Shown: one piece after another, positions 1 to 13,769 of the stretch
Position numbering within the stretch: the stretch's first letter is position 1
Layout: every line of letters starts with the position of its first letter
Translations under genes and position numbers: made by a program
The notes under the pieces: model-generated
Database searches by the model: none
Told to the model about the DNA's origin: nothing
What the model saw: the letters and a program-made list of their open reading frames with translations, nothing else
NCBI GenBank assembly: GCA_009733775.1
Contig: WOGZ01000182.1
Location: 1 to 64,000, forward strand
Origin: Alectoria sarmentosa
Taxonomy: Eukaryota; Ascomycota; Lecanoromycetes; Lecanorales; Parmeliaceae
Direction of reading: 5' to 3'
Length of the DNA stretch: 64,000 nt

Positions 1-55
<55 letters not shown>
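1..55. repeat. (ATT)n microsatellite
   Basis: A perfect ATT trinucleotide array of about 18 units runs from the window edge to position 55. It directly precedes the Gypsy relic F and may continue to the left. Nothing else is visible here. Confidence 0.95.
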
Positions 56-57
<2 letters not shown>

Positions 58-3000
58 CAATAAATTAAAATATAAAAAATACGAAAAATAACTCGTTTTC
101 TTTCGACAATTTTAATATAAATATTTTTTTCGAACATAAATAATGTTTAAACATTTTTCGTAACTTTTAATATAATGTTATTATTTACGTATTAAAGTCG
201 AACATTCGAAAAAGAGTAAAAGTTTTTATTTTATAACGACTTCGTCGTTAAAGGTTTCTTTTATATTTATAATTTATATAATCGCTCGCAATTACTTTTT
301 ATATTTAAATAAACGCGCGTATAAACAAGTAATTAATTAAAATATAAAGAAAAATAACACTATATTTTATTTTTAAAATACAGATTATAATACTTTAAAT
401 AAAAACTTTATATTATTTTTATTTATTAAGATATTTTAATTTTTTAATATTTAATAATTAAAGTATTTTTATTTGAATTAATAAATTAATATTTCACATA
501 AATTATTATTTCGACGATATTAATATATTAAAAAATGTATTTATTTTCGCGAAAGCTTAATTTAAAAATATTATTTTTATAATAATAATAATTAATAACG
601 AATAAAACTTTATTTAATTTATAAAAATTATCGTAAATATATTAATTATAATATAACTTATTATTATTATTTTTAAAATGTTAAAATCGTAATTTAAATA
701 TTTTAATATAACTTTAATAAAAACGAAAATTATTTTATAAATATTTAATTTTATCTTGTTTTTCATTTTCGCAATTTCGTTAAATTTAAATAATTTTTTT
801 CGTATTACGAAGTAGCTAATAAATGCGAGTTAAAAGAGTAACAATTATATATATAATATAGCGTTTCAACTTTAAAAAGTATATATAATTATAAAAAGCT
901 TTTTTAAAAATTATTTTTTATTTATTTATTAAAATTATTTATTTTTTATATTATTATATTTTTAATAAACGTATACAAAAAATCATATAATTTAAAAAAT
1001 ATTTATTTTAATTTATTAATATAATTTGTTTATTTTATTATATAAAATTTATTTTAATCGAAAAAACTTTAATTATTCGTTTTGATTTATTTATTTATTT
1101 ATAATTTTATTTTATTAAATTTTAAATTATTTTATTATAATATTTACTTTATTTTTAAAAAATATTATTATTTATTTTGAAAAAAAATACTTTAATTCTT
1201 TAAAATTTATTGCAATTAAAAAACTTTTAATTAATTATTTTTCAATTTATATATATTATCGAAATTTCTTTATTAAACTTTCAATCTTTTTATCATATTG
1301 ACTTTTAAATTTTCTCGAAATTTTAATCTTTTATTATACTTTTAATTATTTAAATTTTACGAAAAATTTATTAAATTATAATTTAAAAGATTTTAAAAGC
1401 TTCTCTTTTTATTACGAAAACACTTTTTTTTAAATTAAATCGAAGCTTTAATATAAATTACTATTTTTTTATTTTTTTTAAATTACGATAATAATAATAA
1501 TTATATTACGCTTTACATTTACTTTATATAAAAAAAATTTAAACATTATCGATATTACGATCGAGAGATAATTAAATAAATTCGATTTCGAAATAAAAAA
1601 TTTATTAAATCGAAATAAATTAACTTTCTTTTACGAAACATTTCGATTTTTTTAATATATTCTTAATTAAAAATGTTATTTAATAATTTGAAAAAGATTT
1701 TAATATTTATCGTCTTTTTACGAAAATAAAAATTATTTTTATTTTTATTATCGTCGATAATTTTTAAATTTTGTTTTATAATCTCTTTTCGTTAAAGAAA
1801 ATTAATTTTATTTATATTATTTAAAATAAAATTCGTCGAATTTATTTATTATTTCAATAAATTATTATTTATTTATTATATAAAGATTTATAATTTTATA
1901 AAAATGTAAATATTAAAAATAAATTTATTTTGATATTTACGATAGTTTTTATTTTAATTAAATTAATAAATAATATTTAATACAATTTTAAAATTCTTTC
2001 TTCGAAATATCGATAATTATGAAATTCGAAAAAAACTTATTCGTAACATAATGAATATTAGTTAATTATTTTATTTTATTTATAACTTTATTAAAAAAAT
2101 ATCACGTATTAATGTGAAAACTAAAAATTTACGAAAAAGAAAAGTAAATTAAGTAAATTACTATCTTATACTTGAAATTTTTTATAAAAAAGATTTTGTC
2201 GCAATAATAAATAATCTCTAATTTTACGTCGTATTTAATTTTGAAAATCATATCGTAATTAATTATTTCAATTTTTTTATTTTTTTTATTGATTTATTAT
2301 AATAAAGCGAAGACTTTAATAAACGAATTAAATTTTAAATGAGTTTGCGATAATCTTCGTACGAGTTTAAAATTTCAATTGAATTTCAATATAAAATACG
2401 AATCGAGTAAATAAAACACAATTTTTTTAACAAACACTCACTCGAGTTTCTTATTTATTTTAATAAAAATATCAAATATTCTTTTTTATAAAATTTATAA
2501 ATAAATAATACTTTTTATTAATTTTATACGAAAAACGAATTGCTTTACATTAAATATAAAATATAAAAAATAATTTTAAAAATATATACGATTTTATTAT
2601 TATTTATAAAAAATTAATATTATTCAAAACTAATATTATTTAACGATAATCTTTAAACGAATTTTATTTTCGTAAATTTCGACGAATACAATAAAATTGT
2701 TAAATCGTATTATATAATAATTTCTTTTTTCTTTTTCATCGAATTCGATCGAAGTATTTTAAAATCTTTTATTAATTTTTATATTATTTCATAAATAAAC
2801 TTATTATATTTCGAAATAATTAATTTAAATCGATTTTATTTTATAATAAACGTGTATATTGCGAAAGTTTTTTATAATCTTTTTTAATTTAAATAAGCGA
2901 GCATATATTGAAGAATTCGATAAAAATGATTTTATATAATTTATTAATTACTTTCAACGTTAATAAAAAAAATTCCAAACTTAAATCTTAATTAATTTTT

Positions 3001-5500
3001 ATTATTTAATATTTTTAATTATTATTACAATTTTAAATCGAGTAATTTTTTTCATTTTAAATTATTTTATCGAAGTGTTATAATATTAACTATTTTTTTA
3101 ATTTAGTCTCTTTTCGATACGCAGCCCGATCAAGCCTAGTGCGACTTGACGCACTTAAAGTCGATAGCGCATTAACCTCGAATTTTAACGTTTATATACT
3201 TTTTAACATTAATACATACTTATAATATTATATAATTAAAATTTCATTATAATAATATAAAAATGCTATTTTAATTTAAATATGCAATTTTTAATACGAA
3301 AAACGATATATTAATAAAAAATCGAATATTATCTAATTTTTAATAAAATTGATATATTTTAATTAAATTTCGTTATATAATTATTAAATGTATATAAAAA
3401 ATTAAAACGTTTATATATTTATATTTCAAAAAAACGTTTATTAAAATGTTTTATAAAATCTTAATTAAAATTAATATCTTTTTAATTTATTTTCGCTTAA
3501 TAAATGTTTTGAAAATTGATATTACTTTAAAGCATCTCGTAAGTATTTTAATTTATATTATTTTAATTTATATAAACATTTTAATAATTCATTTAAGCAA
3601 TTTTATTATCGTTTATTTAAATCATAAATAATAATAAACAATTCGTTTTAATTTCATTTTTTAATGTGAAAATAATAATTGTTACGAAAGCGAAAAAGTA
3701 TATACATTTTTCAAATTCTTTAATTAACGTAAATAAAGCATAGAAAATATTTATTGTAATAAAAAAATTAAAATATTAAAAATATTTTAAAAAAAGGTTT
3801 CAATTTAAATAAATTAAAGATTTAATATAAATATAATATTTATAAGATTAATTCGATTATTTTTTTTTCAATTTTTTTTTTCAAATATCGAATATAAAAG
3901 ATTGTTTATATATCTCGAGAAAATAAATCTACTCGAGAATTTCGCTAACCGCTAGATTTAAAAATCAAATTTTACATCGAAAGATGCGATTTTATTTTAC
4001 TATTTAAAATATTCGAGTTAAAATTATAATAAACAATTATCGTAATATTACTTTCAAATATTAAATATAAATTATATCGAAATAAAAAAAATAGAAAAAT
4101 ATATTCGTTATTTTATAATATTGAAAACAATTTTCATTATTTAAATTAATTATTTTAAATATTTAAATTTTATTTTATAAATGCTTTTATTTTTATTTGT
4201 TATTTTATCGTTTTTAATAATAATATACAAATTAATAAAATAATTCGCGAGATTGTAAAATTAAAACTCGTTTTTATAAAATCATAACTTTTTAATATTC
4301 TTTAAAATTATTATAATAAAATTAAAAACGTTATTAAAAAATATATATTCGAAAAAATTCAATTTTTCAATTTTTCAAAAGATTTCAATTTAAGTAAATT
4401 TTTTTTTAATAATATACACTTTAATAATTTAATTTCGTTTTTAATATAACGCTAAACTATATAAACTTTATTTATCTTTATTTTGAAAATTTCTTTAAAA
4501 AAATTCATTTTTAAATTAATTTTTACTTTTCGAAATAATATTTTTATTTTTATTAGAATAAACGAAATAATAAAGTTTTAAAAAATTATCAAAATCTCTC
4601 ATTTTTAAGATAATAAACAAATTTAAAATATTATAAGTTTTTTATTAATATAAACATTTGAATCGTTAAAATCTTATAGTTTTTTTTATATTAATTTAAT
4701 TATATATTAAATTCGTATTATTTTCGATATTAAATTTATTTTAATAAAGTCGTAAATATAAATATCTTTTCATATTTAATAATAATTTAAAAAATGAATT
4801 TAAAATTAATTGAAAAATATATATATAAATTAATAAAGTTTATTAATAATCATTAAAATAAAATATTGAAATACTTATAATTAATAAAGTAAAAAATTTA
4901 TAATTAAATAATAAATATTATATAATTTTTAATTATTTTCAAATTATTAAATTTTTTTTGAAATAAATTTTAAAAAATTTCGAAAACTTATAATTATTTA
5001 TTTAATTCGCATTATAAATGTTTATTTTTAACAAACTTTAAAAACGCTTATTTTACGATTTTCTCACACTTAAATAATAAGTAATATTTCGTATTTACGA
5101 TTTTTAACATTAATTAATTACAATTTATATATATATAATACCAAATTCAATTTATAAATTCTATTATAATAAAATTAACGTATCGTATTTTTAAATTTAT
5201 ATTAATTTTAAATTTCAATTTTTTTAATTATATTTTTCGAATTTAATTAATTTTTAATTTATTACGTTTTATATAAAAGAATTTTTAAAACTTTCGAAAT
5301 TTCGAAGATTTATTTAAAAAAATTCCAGATTTTTTTTTTTCAAAAATAAAATAAATTAGATTAGTATTATTTTTTAAAAGAATTCGTTTATTCGCGAAAT
5401 TTAATAAAGCATTTAAAATAATTTATATTAAAAAAAATTTAAACTTTTTTTATTAAAAGATAATAGCACGCTCGTTTTAATTAATAATAAATTAAAAAGT
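56..5500 (+). mobile_element. Gypsy relic F, paralogue of element E, very heavily RIP-mutated
   Basis: No usable frame survives, but the tract can be aligned by eye with element E in the same orientation. About 80-205 matches E on both sides of the G and A2 insertion points. About 230-310 matches 30580-30660, 900-1020 matches 31140-31260, 1540 matches 31885, 2645 matches 33010, 3690 matches 33930 and 5270 matches 35660. The E protease Asp-Gln-Gly-Ser site is mutated beyond recognition near 3820-3840, and the RT Asp-Asp site near 5270 is lost. Homology fades near 5500, before the integrase, so F is truncated at its 3' end; the 5' end lies outside the window. F is more AT-rich than E, which suggests more RIP cycles or greater age. 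Confidence 0.6.
3105..3250. other. Less-mutated insert with a hairpin, inside relic F
   Basis: About 140 bp present in F has no counterpart at the matching point of E (around 33470-33670). Its core, about 3112-3190, has far more C, G, CA and TG than anything within several kilobases. It holds a perfect 6-bp hairpin at 3138-3155 (AGTGCG, six-base loop, CGCACT). I do not recognise the sequence. It could be a short SINE or MITE-like insert, or a fragment that escaped RIP because it was short or single copy. No tRNA fold or terminal repeats could be established. Confidence 0.45.
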
Positions 5501-5519
5501 TTTTAAAAAACGTTAATAA

Positions 5520-5933
5520 ATAACAACTAAGATTGTTATTAAAAAGCGCGAAAAATATAATTATAACGAAAGTGATAACATTAATAATAACGTCGAAAAT
5601 AAATATCGCGAAGAATTTAAAACGAAGCGAGAATTAAAACATATAAAAAATCGAGTTATAAATAATTTAAAAGATAATAATACGAAAAAGATATTATTAA
5701 CGCGTTTAAAAAAAAATAACGATTATAATTTTAAAATTATTAAAAACACGCTTTTTAAAAGTTTTAACGCGTTTATATATATCGTTTTACGAAAAAAATC
5801 AATTAAGCGAAAAGATTTACTTAAAAACTCGATAAATTGTAAACGATTTAAAAAAAAATTAAAAATTTACGAGCTTGAAATTTCTTTTAACAATAAAAAA
5901 TTAACGATAAAGTTTATAAAAATGTTTTATTAA
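5520..5933 (+). pseudogene. Unidentified 137-codon open frame, Lys/Asn-rich, no start codon
   Basis: From just after an in-frame TAA (5517-5519) to the TAA at 5931-5933 there are 137 sense codons without a stop, in a region where stops are otherwise dense. The only ATG is three codons before the end, so this is not a complete gene. The predicted peptide is hydrophilic and dominated by Lys, Asn, Arg, Glu and Ile, suggesting a basic helical protein. CpA is nearly absent, so it has been exposed to RIP. It begins where homology to E ends. It may be a fragment of another transposon or a captured exon. I do not recognise the family. Confidence 0.35.
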
Positions 5934-6145
5934 CATTTTTGTGAAATTAAAAATAATTATAACATTTAAAATTACGATATTTAAAAACTTTGATTTTTTT
6001 GCAAATATAATAATTATTAACATATATAACGATTATAATCTTTATATCTTTTTAATAATATTTACGTTTAAGTAATTTTTATTATATTTGTTTCGTGAAT
6101 CTTATATCGAATAAATATCGATTATATATCGATTGAAATCGAATG
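5934..6145. other. AT-rich spacer, nothing recognised
   Basis: Low-complexity AT-rich sequence lies between the open frame and the foldback. I see no coding potential, repeat or RNA gene. Near its right end, short CGAATAAATATCGATT-type words begin to resemble the neighbouring tandem array. Confidence 0.6.
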
Positions 6146-6151
6146 AGTAGT

Positions 6152-6300
6152 GAATAAATAGCGGCTAAACAACAGTTGCGCATCGACTGCTCAATTATTG
6201 AAAATCGAATAATCATTTTAATGAAAAATGATGAATTTTCATTCGATTCTCAGCGGTTGAGCAATCGATGCGCAATTGCTATTTAGCCGCTATTTATTCG
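6152..6300. repeat. Foldback (inverted repeat), arms of about 70 bp with a short centre
   Basis: The left arm (about 6152-6220) and right arm (about 6231-6300) are reverse complements over most of their length. Both contain GAATAAATAGCGGCTAAA, the motif TTGCGCATCGA, and a distal AATCGAAT segment. The unpaired centre is only about ten bases. CA and TG are retained far more than in the flanks. It could be a foldback transposon, a palindromic MITE, or a cruciform-forming satellite edge. No target duplication was identified. Confidence 0.8.
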
Positions 6301-6390
6301 ATGTTTATTCGTTATTCATTCGATGTTCATTCGTTGTTTATTCGATGTTTATTCGCTGTTTATTCGATGTTCATTCGCTATTCATTCGAT
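6294..6390. repeat. 22-bp tandem repeat, four copies plus a partial
   Basis: Four consecutive 22-bp units, each carrying TTATTCGATGTTTATTCG with T/C and T/G variation and a variable four-base tail, are followed by a partial unit. The array overlaps the right end of the foldback. Inverted versions of the same words occur left of the foldback near 6100-6150. Confidence 0.8.
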
Positions 6391-6403
6391 TTTTATATAT
6401 AAT

Positions 6404-6708
6404 TATGATTGTGTGACTGCGATAAATACGATTATAATCATGTGATTGCAGTGAATACGAGCATAATCATGTGAATGCAATGAGTACGATTATGAGTATA
6501 TGATTGCAATGAAAACGATCATGATTATGTGATTGCAATGATCATGAGTATGTGATTATAATGAATATAATTATGATCATATGATTGCAATGAAAACGGT
6601 TATGATTATGTGATTGCAGTGATCATGAATATGTGGTTGCAATGAATACGATCATGATTATGTGATTGCAATAAATACGGTTATGACTATGTGACTGCAA
6701 TAAACATA
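6404..6708. repeat. Minisatellite of about 29 bp, roughly ten units
   Basis: The repeated unit is built around TGTGATTGCAATGAATACG followed by a variable ATGATTA-like segment. Some units are shortened to about 20-23 bp. TG and CA are abundant, so RIP has hardly touched it, as expected for repeats with units below the RIP length threshold. The array is interrupted at its right end by element A1, and unit-like sequence resumes at 13907 after the target duplication. Confidence 0.8.
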
Positions 6709-6833
6709 TGTGAAAATATGATATAAAACACTTAGTTGTATGACTTTAAGAGTGTTATATAGAAAAGTGCGATTTATGTTATGAGCGCATGCGCTTGTGT
6801 TACGTGATCTATTATATGATTTAAATTTCGACA
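6709..6833 (-). repeat. 3' LTR of A1
   Basis: The 125-bp repeat matches 13782-13906 with differences mostly of transition type. On the element strand it starts TGTCGAAAT and ends TTTTCACA. It contains the family words GCGCATGCGCT and a CACGT core. The purine-rich tract of the element lies just to its right on the plus strand. Confidence 0.92.
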
Positions 6834-7890
6834 TTTTTTTTCGCACGTATACTTTTAAAAAAATCGAACGTCGAATAAATAAGATAAATTGAGCGTTAAG
6901 TATTTATAATGAATTTAACGTCGGATAATTAATGTGAAATCATTCTATACATTTTTTTTACCTCTTATGCGTCTTATAAAAACTCGAATTTCAAATATAA
7001 AATTCGAAATTCGCGATGTTTAAAATCGAGTAAAAATCGTGAAAATTCGAAAAAAGAAAATGATCATTTTTTTATAAATCATTCTTATTTTATAAATTAT
7101 TTTTATTTTTTATATATCACTTTTTTTTTCTTTATAAACATTTAAACTTTAAAAATGAGATTCGAAATTCGCGATGTTCAAAGTCGGGTTAAAAGAGTGA
7201 AAATCGAAAATCTAAAAACGATTATGTTTTTTTGAACATATTCGTTATAATGTTATATAAAAAAAAATTCACTTTTTGACGAAAAATCGTTTTTTGATAA
7301 ATTTATTTTCAATTTATCTGATGCACATCAAAAATCGATCGATATATAATCGATGAATATATGTGAAAATAAATTTTTCGATTGAACGAAATATTTCGAA
7401 TTGTATATGCATATATATATATGTATGCGATCGATTGTAAAACTCGTGAAAATCGTTTTAAAATATTAATGTTTGATAATAATGATTGATAGCGTGCATG
7501 TGAACGGTGTATAATGACGATATTTATGATATCAATGATGGTAATAACGTTTAAGAGCATAAATACGATGATTTTAAGAGTATAAATATGATAATTTTAA
7601 AAGATATGAGTGTGATGGTTTTGATAAAAATATTCAAGGCGATTGACGAAAAGACGACGATAACGACCTTTTGAGTGACGTCGTAAATCTCAAATTTGAA
7701 TAAAACATAAATATAAATGTTTCGAAAAGAGGTTCGTAAAATTTATGAATATAATTATAATAACGATAAATCAGTTTTTGATATGATGATATAACGGAGT
7801 TTTGGTACATTAAGATTGATATTGAGGTTTTGCGAATAATTTCGATTTCGATCGATCATTCGATCGATTATTCGAAATGTGAAAATCAAT
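6834..7890 (-). other. 3' untranslated module of A1
   Basis: No long frame is supported. The module has landmarks shared with all other Copia copies in the window. From the LTR inwards these are two copies of a block around CTCGCGATGTT-type words, the segment with TTTTTGACGAAAAA, a GATCGAT-rich part, a TGCATATGCATATATA-type run, GAAATATTTCG, and an outer unit derived from a short hydrophilic-looking repeat near 7690-7790. The same order is seen in A2, C, D, B, G and H. Confidence 0.75.
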
Positions 7891-7899
7891 GAAATAGTT

Positions 7900-10800
7900 T
7901 TTTTAAAGTTGAGGGCGTTGAATAATAATAGCGAGGCGGTTTAGGCGATTTAGGCGTTTTAGGCGTTTTTTTTGGAATAATGATTTAGATAATTTTGAGT
8001 GAATAATGTGAGGTTGTTTTCATTTTAAGGGCATCGCGAAAAATAACAAATTTGTCGAAGTATAAAACCTTGATAAGGTTATTAATCATTTATTTGTTAA
8101 TGAAAATATATTGAATATTCATAATATTATTATTAATTTTTTCACGCATAAAATAATGAGCGATGTTAATGTGTTTAATGTGAATATGAAATTGAACGTT
8201 TTTTGCGAAAACGATTGCGTTTTAATTGTTTTTAAAGATTATAATAATTTTAAGATTTGAATCGTTAAGTCGTAGAAATTAATTGAAAAGGTTTTTTCAT
8301 CAAATAGTTTTTTTAATAATTTGCGTTTGATCGATATATTTTATTTTATAAATGAATAATGTTATAATAATTTGACGTTTATTTAATTAATTAATAACGT
8401 TATTATTTAAATTGAATAAATAATCAAAGGTGAATTTTCGAATTGAATTTTCAATTTAATTAAAATCAATATAATCGAATAAATTTTTCAAAGAGTTTTT
8501 ATATATAAGTTCGTAATGTATCGTGTTTTTGAAATATTAAAAGATTCGAATAATCGTATTTTAATATATTGAAATAAAATTAATTGAATATCGATTGATT
8601 AAAGAAATAACATAAACGATATCGAAATGACTTTTCAATATAATATATATGAAGGAGCTCATAACGAATTGATATTTTTTATAAAGTTTTTTGAAAATTA
8701 CGTAGTTTTTTTCGGCGAGCGTTAATTTATAATTGATTTTAAATAATATATTAATAAAAATGAGATTTCAACATTTGAAGTAATTGAAAAAACGTGTGAT
8801 ATACACTTTTTGTTTTAAACGAATAATGTTATTATGATGATTTTTTTTGATGATTATATTCAAATAAAAGACGCATGATCTCAAATCTAATATGTGAAAT
8901 TTGACATTTAAAATATTTTTGATTCGTTTAATGATAATTTTATTGCGATTTATGATCAAGACATCATCAATATAAAGCGTTATAATGATTTTTTTTTTGA
9001 AATTTATAAATATATTATCGTTCGATTCGATGAGATTAAGATCGAATTTTTTTATATAAATCGAAAAATGTTGATATTAGATTTTAAGAGATTGTTTTAA
9101 ATTATAAAAAACCTTATTTAATTTGTAAATCTTGATATTATTTTTATTAAAGTCGTCAAATTATTGCACATAAATGTTTTTCTGAATATTATTATAAAAA
9201 AAACGATTTTGACGTTCATTTGTTTTACGTTTTAATTTATAATCGTCATAAACGCAAAAATCGTTTTATAATTTATGAATTTTATTATTAACGCGAAAAT
9301 ATTATGATAATCACGATTTTTTTGTTATTCGAATTTTTGAACAATTTAATGTGTTTTATAACGAATAACTTTTTTTTCAAAATCTCGTTTCACGATATAA
9401 ATATAACGATTTCAAAAGATATAAATCTTTAAAAACGTTTGAATAAGACATTAAGTATTGTTATTTATAAAGAATTTGTATTTATCTCGCATATTAATCT
9501 CTTAATTTATATGAAATAAATTATTAAAAATCGTTTATTCGTAAATTATAAATTTAAAAATGTTAAATTTATTAATATAATTCGCAAAAAAAGCAAAAAT
9601 AACGAAATTTTTTATTAAAGAATTAAATGATAAATCACGAAAATTCGAAATAATGAGATTTTTATAATCATCAAATATCTTTTAAATAATTTTATATTCG
9701 AAATGTTTTCGTATAATTTTCATTTTAATAAATCTTGAAAATATTAATAAAGGGGAAGCGATAATAAATTTAACGATTAATGTAATAAATTTAATAAATA
9801 TCATAAACATACGCATTATAATAACGATAAAATAAGGTTTTTAAAAGCGATTAATGATTGACGATGAAATATCCATTAATGATAATTAATTTGACGATTT
9901 AATCGAAATTATAAATTTAACGTTTGATAATATAATGATACGTTGTTTATTTAATGTTTCTTTCGTAATAAATATTAATATAAAAAAACGTTAATATTTG
10001 TTTAAAGACTCGTAAGTCTTAATTTTTTTTTTGAAATTTATAAAATGTGAACGTTTTTCGACGAAATGTATATCGTTAACGCGAATAATCTTTTTTTTTG
10101 ATTAAATTGTAAAAATGAAAAATGAATTCGTTTTCGTAATTTAAAAGAATACAATTCTCGTTTTTATTTATAAGTTTTTTTTAAATACGTTTTAAAGCGT
10201 AAACGATGAAATTAATGATACGTAAATGAAAAAAAAAAAATTTACGATAATAAAAGATTTCGAAAAGTGTGACGATGATTTTGATGTTAAAGAAACGCAT
10301 CGTTAAATAATTAATTATGATCATTATTTTAAATTAAAAAGATTTATTAAAATTGAAATTTAATAAAATTAAATCCATTTTGTTTATCAAAGTTTGATTA
10401 AATCATTTAACGATTTTATTTATTTCGAGATTATTTGCGATAATGAATTTTTGTTTGATATTAATTTGAGCGAGACATTTAAAAAAGGTTTTATTGATAT
10501 ATTCATTTTCATTATTAAGACGAATGCGATAAATTTGATAATTATGAGATTTTAAATAAATTTTAAAGCGTAAAAACATAATGAAGATTTCACTTTTATG
10601 ACGAATATAATAAATTTCAAAATAATAAATGAAATCGTTTTTAAAAATTATAAAGTATTTATAATCGTTGAAATTAATGAGAATTAAAAATTCAATAAAA
10701 TCGTTATAAATAAATTCGTTTGATAAGATATCGAACGTTATGAAATTATTATAAAAAGTAATCTTTTGATGATTCATCATATAGCATTCGCAAATATATT

Positions 10801-13700
10801 TCTCGATAATGTTTTTAAAAAATTTATTCTCATAACGATATTAAAAAACTTATTAAGATTTTATTGATTTAAATAAGTTATGCGAACATGTTATAATTGA
10901 TGAATTAAATTCGAAAAAACGTTATAAACGATTCAAGCATTATTGTTTTTTTAAAGATTTAAAAAAAAAATCGCGGTTTCGCGTATTGATTAATGTGATA
11001 TTATTTTAAATTAAAATATAATTTTTCTTATAAAAGGCGATTTTAATGTTGATATTTAAGAGTTTTTTAATCGATAAAAAATTGACGTTTATATCGAATA
11101 TATGCAAGACATTAAAAATCGTTAAAGTGACGCATTTGTTATTGATATTGCAATCAAAATTAATAATATCGCAAATAAGAAATTGAATTTTAACATTTTT
11201 AATGTCTTTGATAAATCAAAATTGAATTTTGATATAAATAATGAATATCGAACGATTCGCAAAAGAATGGCGAATACAATTAGAATTTATTATAATTCGA
11301 ATATCGAGATTTATAAATTTAACGATCGATAGATTTTTATTCAAATTCGAATTCGTTATCAAATTAATAAAGTTTTCGTTTTTGTTTTTATTTTGATTCG
11401 CTTAATTGATTATATTCAAAATGTTAAAATCATTCGAAATGAAATTCGAATGATTTTAATCGTTTAATTTATTTAAAAATGTTATATAAATATGAAGATA
11501 ATCGTTTTTTTTTTGAAATATACGCTATATTGACGTTGAGATAATTTTTTTTTTTTGAAACGAAGACGTTAAATGACGTTTTTTCGATGCGTTTGCGCTT
11601 GACATTTAAAACATTAATATTTATATGAATAACATCGATTTGCGCTTTTCTTTTCTTTTTTTATTTATTCATAAATTTTTTAAACTTTAAATGCGAGAAT
11701 TTAATTCAACATTTAATGAAAAAATGTTTGAATTTGTGATCAACGATTTTATAAAAAACGTAAATTTCGCGATTGATAAAATCAAAATCGTCGAAATCGC
11801 TTTTGATAAATTATTTATTTTTATCATTATCATTACGATAAACGAATATAACGATATTTTTTTTTTTTAATTATGAACATATAACGCTTTTCGTTTATTG
11901 CGTTATAAATAATTAAATCGAATTTGATTATCTTCGGATTATAAAATATATAAATTTGAATATAAATTATTATAAAGATATCGTAGATTTCGTCGAGTTT
12001 TATAAAAAAAAATTGAATGAGATAAGGTTTCGATAATGATAATGAATCGTTTAAATTAATAATTTCGACGTTGATTTTGCGAAAATCCTTTTCGTATTAA
12101 CGAACGTTTTTTTTAAAATTAATGTTAATATTGTGTAATTGATGTATAAACTCGATATAAAGTTTAAAGCTCATAAATTTATAATAAATATCGATAACGT
12201 TTAATATAATTTGAGGATTCTCGTTATGTTTTTTGATGAATTAATAATTAACATAATTAAAACGTTAATGAATAATTACGCAGATTTTAAATTTGATGAT
12301 GTTAATGAAAGATTAAAAATTGTTCAACATTAATTAATCGTTGATATCTTCGCATTATTTGATATATTTGATAATGAATTTCAAAATGATAATGAAAATC
12401 AAAAAAAAAATTGCTTTTATTATTTATAAAAATATTTTTAATGATATTTTGAGCGTTAAATTTAATTATCGATATCGAAAAAGATAAATGAAAAGATGTA
12501 AAAGATTAATAATAATGATAAGAATAATGAAAATGAGGCTTTTATCACGATTAAAGACGAATCGAAAATGTTGATTTGAAGATTATCGTTTTAAAAAGAT
12601 GTCGAAATAAACGAGTTTGATGATGATTTAAAAAATGATTCGAACGTTTTAAAAAGAGTTAATAAACGAAATCGTTTGTTTTTAACGCGTAAATTAAAGA
12701 TTTCAATATCGCTTAAAACGTTAAATGATTTTTCATTAATTTCAAAATCGTTATTATATAACGATAATGTGAAAAAGATGAAATAAATGCTTTATTAATT
12801 TTTATCAAAATCATTTAAATCTTTATCGATATTAATTAATTGTTATTATTATGTTTTAAAATTTTATAATAATAATGAGAAGTGCTTATGCGAGAATTAA
12901 CGATAAATTTAAATAATAATATTATAATAAAATGATGTTAATGATATAAAAGATTTGATTTTGAATTTGATGATAAAAGTTGAATTCGATTAAGATTATA
13001 TTGAATATAATTACAAACGTGTAAACCTTTTTAAAGAATTCATATTCTTTTTATGTTATTCAATTAAAGATTCGAATTTAAGATATTCGTTTCGACGATT
13101 ATTATCGTGAGATTAAAATTAATTAAATTTATGATTATAATAATAAAATGTTATTAATAATGAATGAAAAATTCGATAATAAAATCTTAATTTTTTTTTT
13201 AAAAAGTTTTTGAAATTAAAACGTCAATTTTGATACACAAAATTTGTTATTTTTGATTTTAAATAAATTTATAAACGTTTGAGTGATAATAAAATCAATT
13301 TTGAATTGTTTTAAACGATGATTAAATTAATAATGATATTGATATTTAATTATTCAATTTGTCTCATTGATTCAATACATCGTTGAAGATGCAAATCATT
13401 AATTTAATGAAATGTTATAAAAATAAGGGCGCATTTTTTTTAATGTGTTTTACATAAGGAAATTGATAATGTTATAAAGATTTTATCATAATTCGATCGC
13501 ACGATCGTAGATTATATGCGATTTTGATTAAAAGCGGATAATTTCGACTCGCCGAGAGTTGAAAGGTTTTTAATTTTCGAATTTCGAATCATAATTATTT
13601 AGGTTCAAAGATCATCTTATAAATGAAAATTGTTTATTTTAAAAAAATTAATGAATAAAGATCTTTATAATTAATTGTCTCATTGCGATGAACATAAAAT
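7900..13700 (-). pseudogene. gag-pol relic of A1
   Basis: Copia polyprotein on the minus strand. The integrase core lies at about 10780-10403: the Asp of the first motif survives, but the second (expected S-D-N-E) reads L-N-N-E, an Asp-to-Asn change. The reverse transcriptase catalytic motif YIDDV is intact at 8974-8963 and is in the same frame as the integrase segment. Downstream, K-I-I-I-K-R-I-K and the L-D-L segment match the usual RT thumb/connection region. RNase H occupies roughly 8500-7950. gag lies nearer 13600-12000. Stops occur throughout, almost all explicable as CAA/CAG/TGG converted by RIP. Confidence 0.85.
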
Positions 13701-13769
13701 GTTTAAAAACAATTCTAATTATAATAATGAATAAATAAGTTATGTTTATAACGATCGTCAAATAAATTT

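Noticed and set aside
6404..6708. Regularly spaced repeats resembling a CRISPR array
   Set aside because: The units are contiguous and degenerate, without unique spacers, and the context is a fungal-type retroelement cluster.
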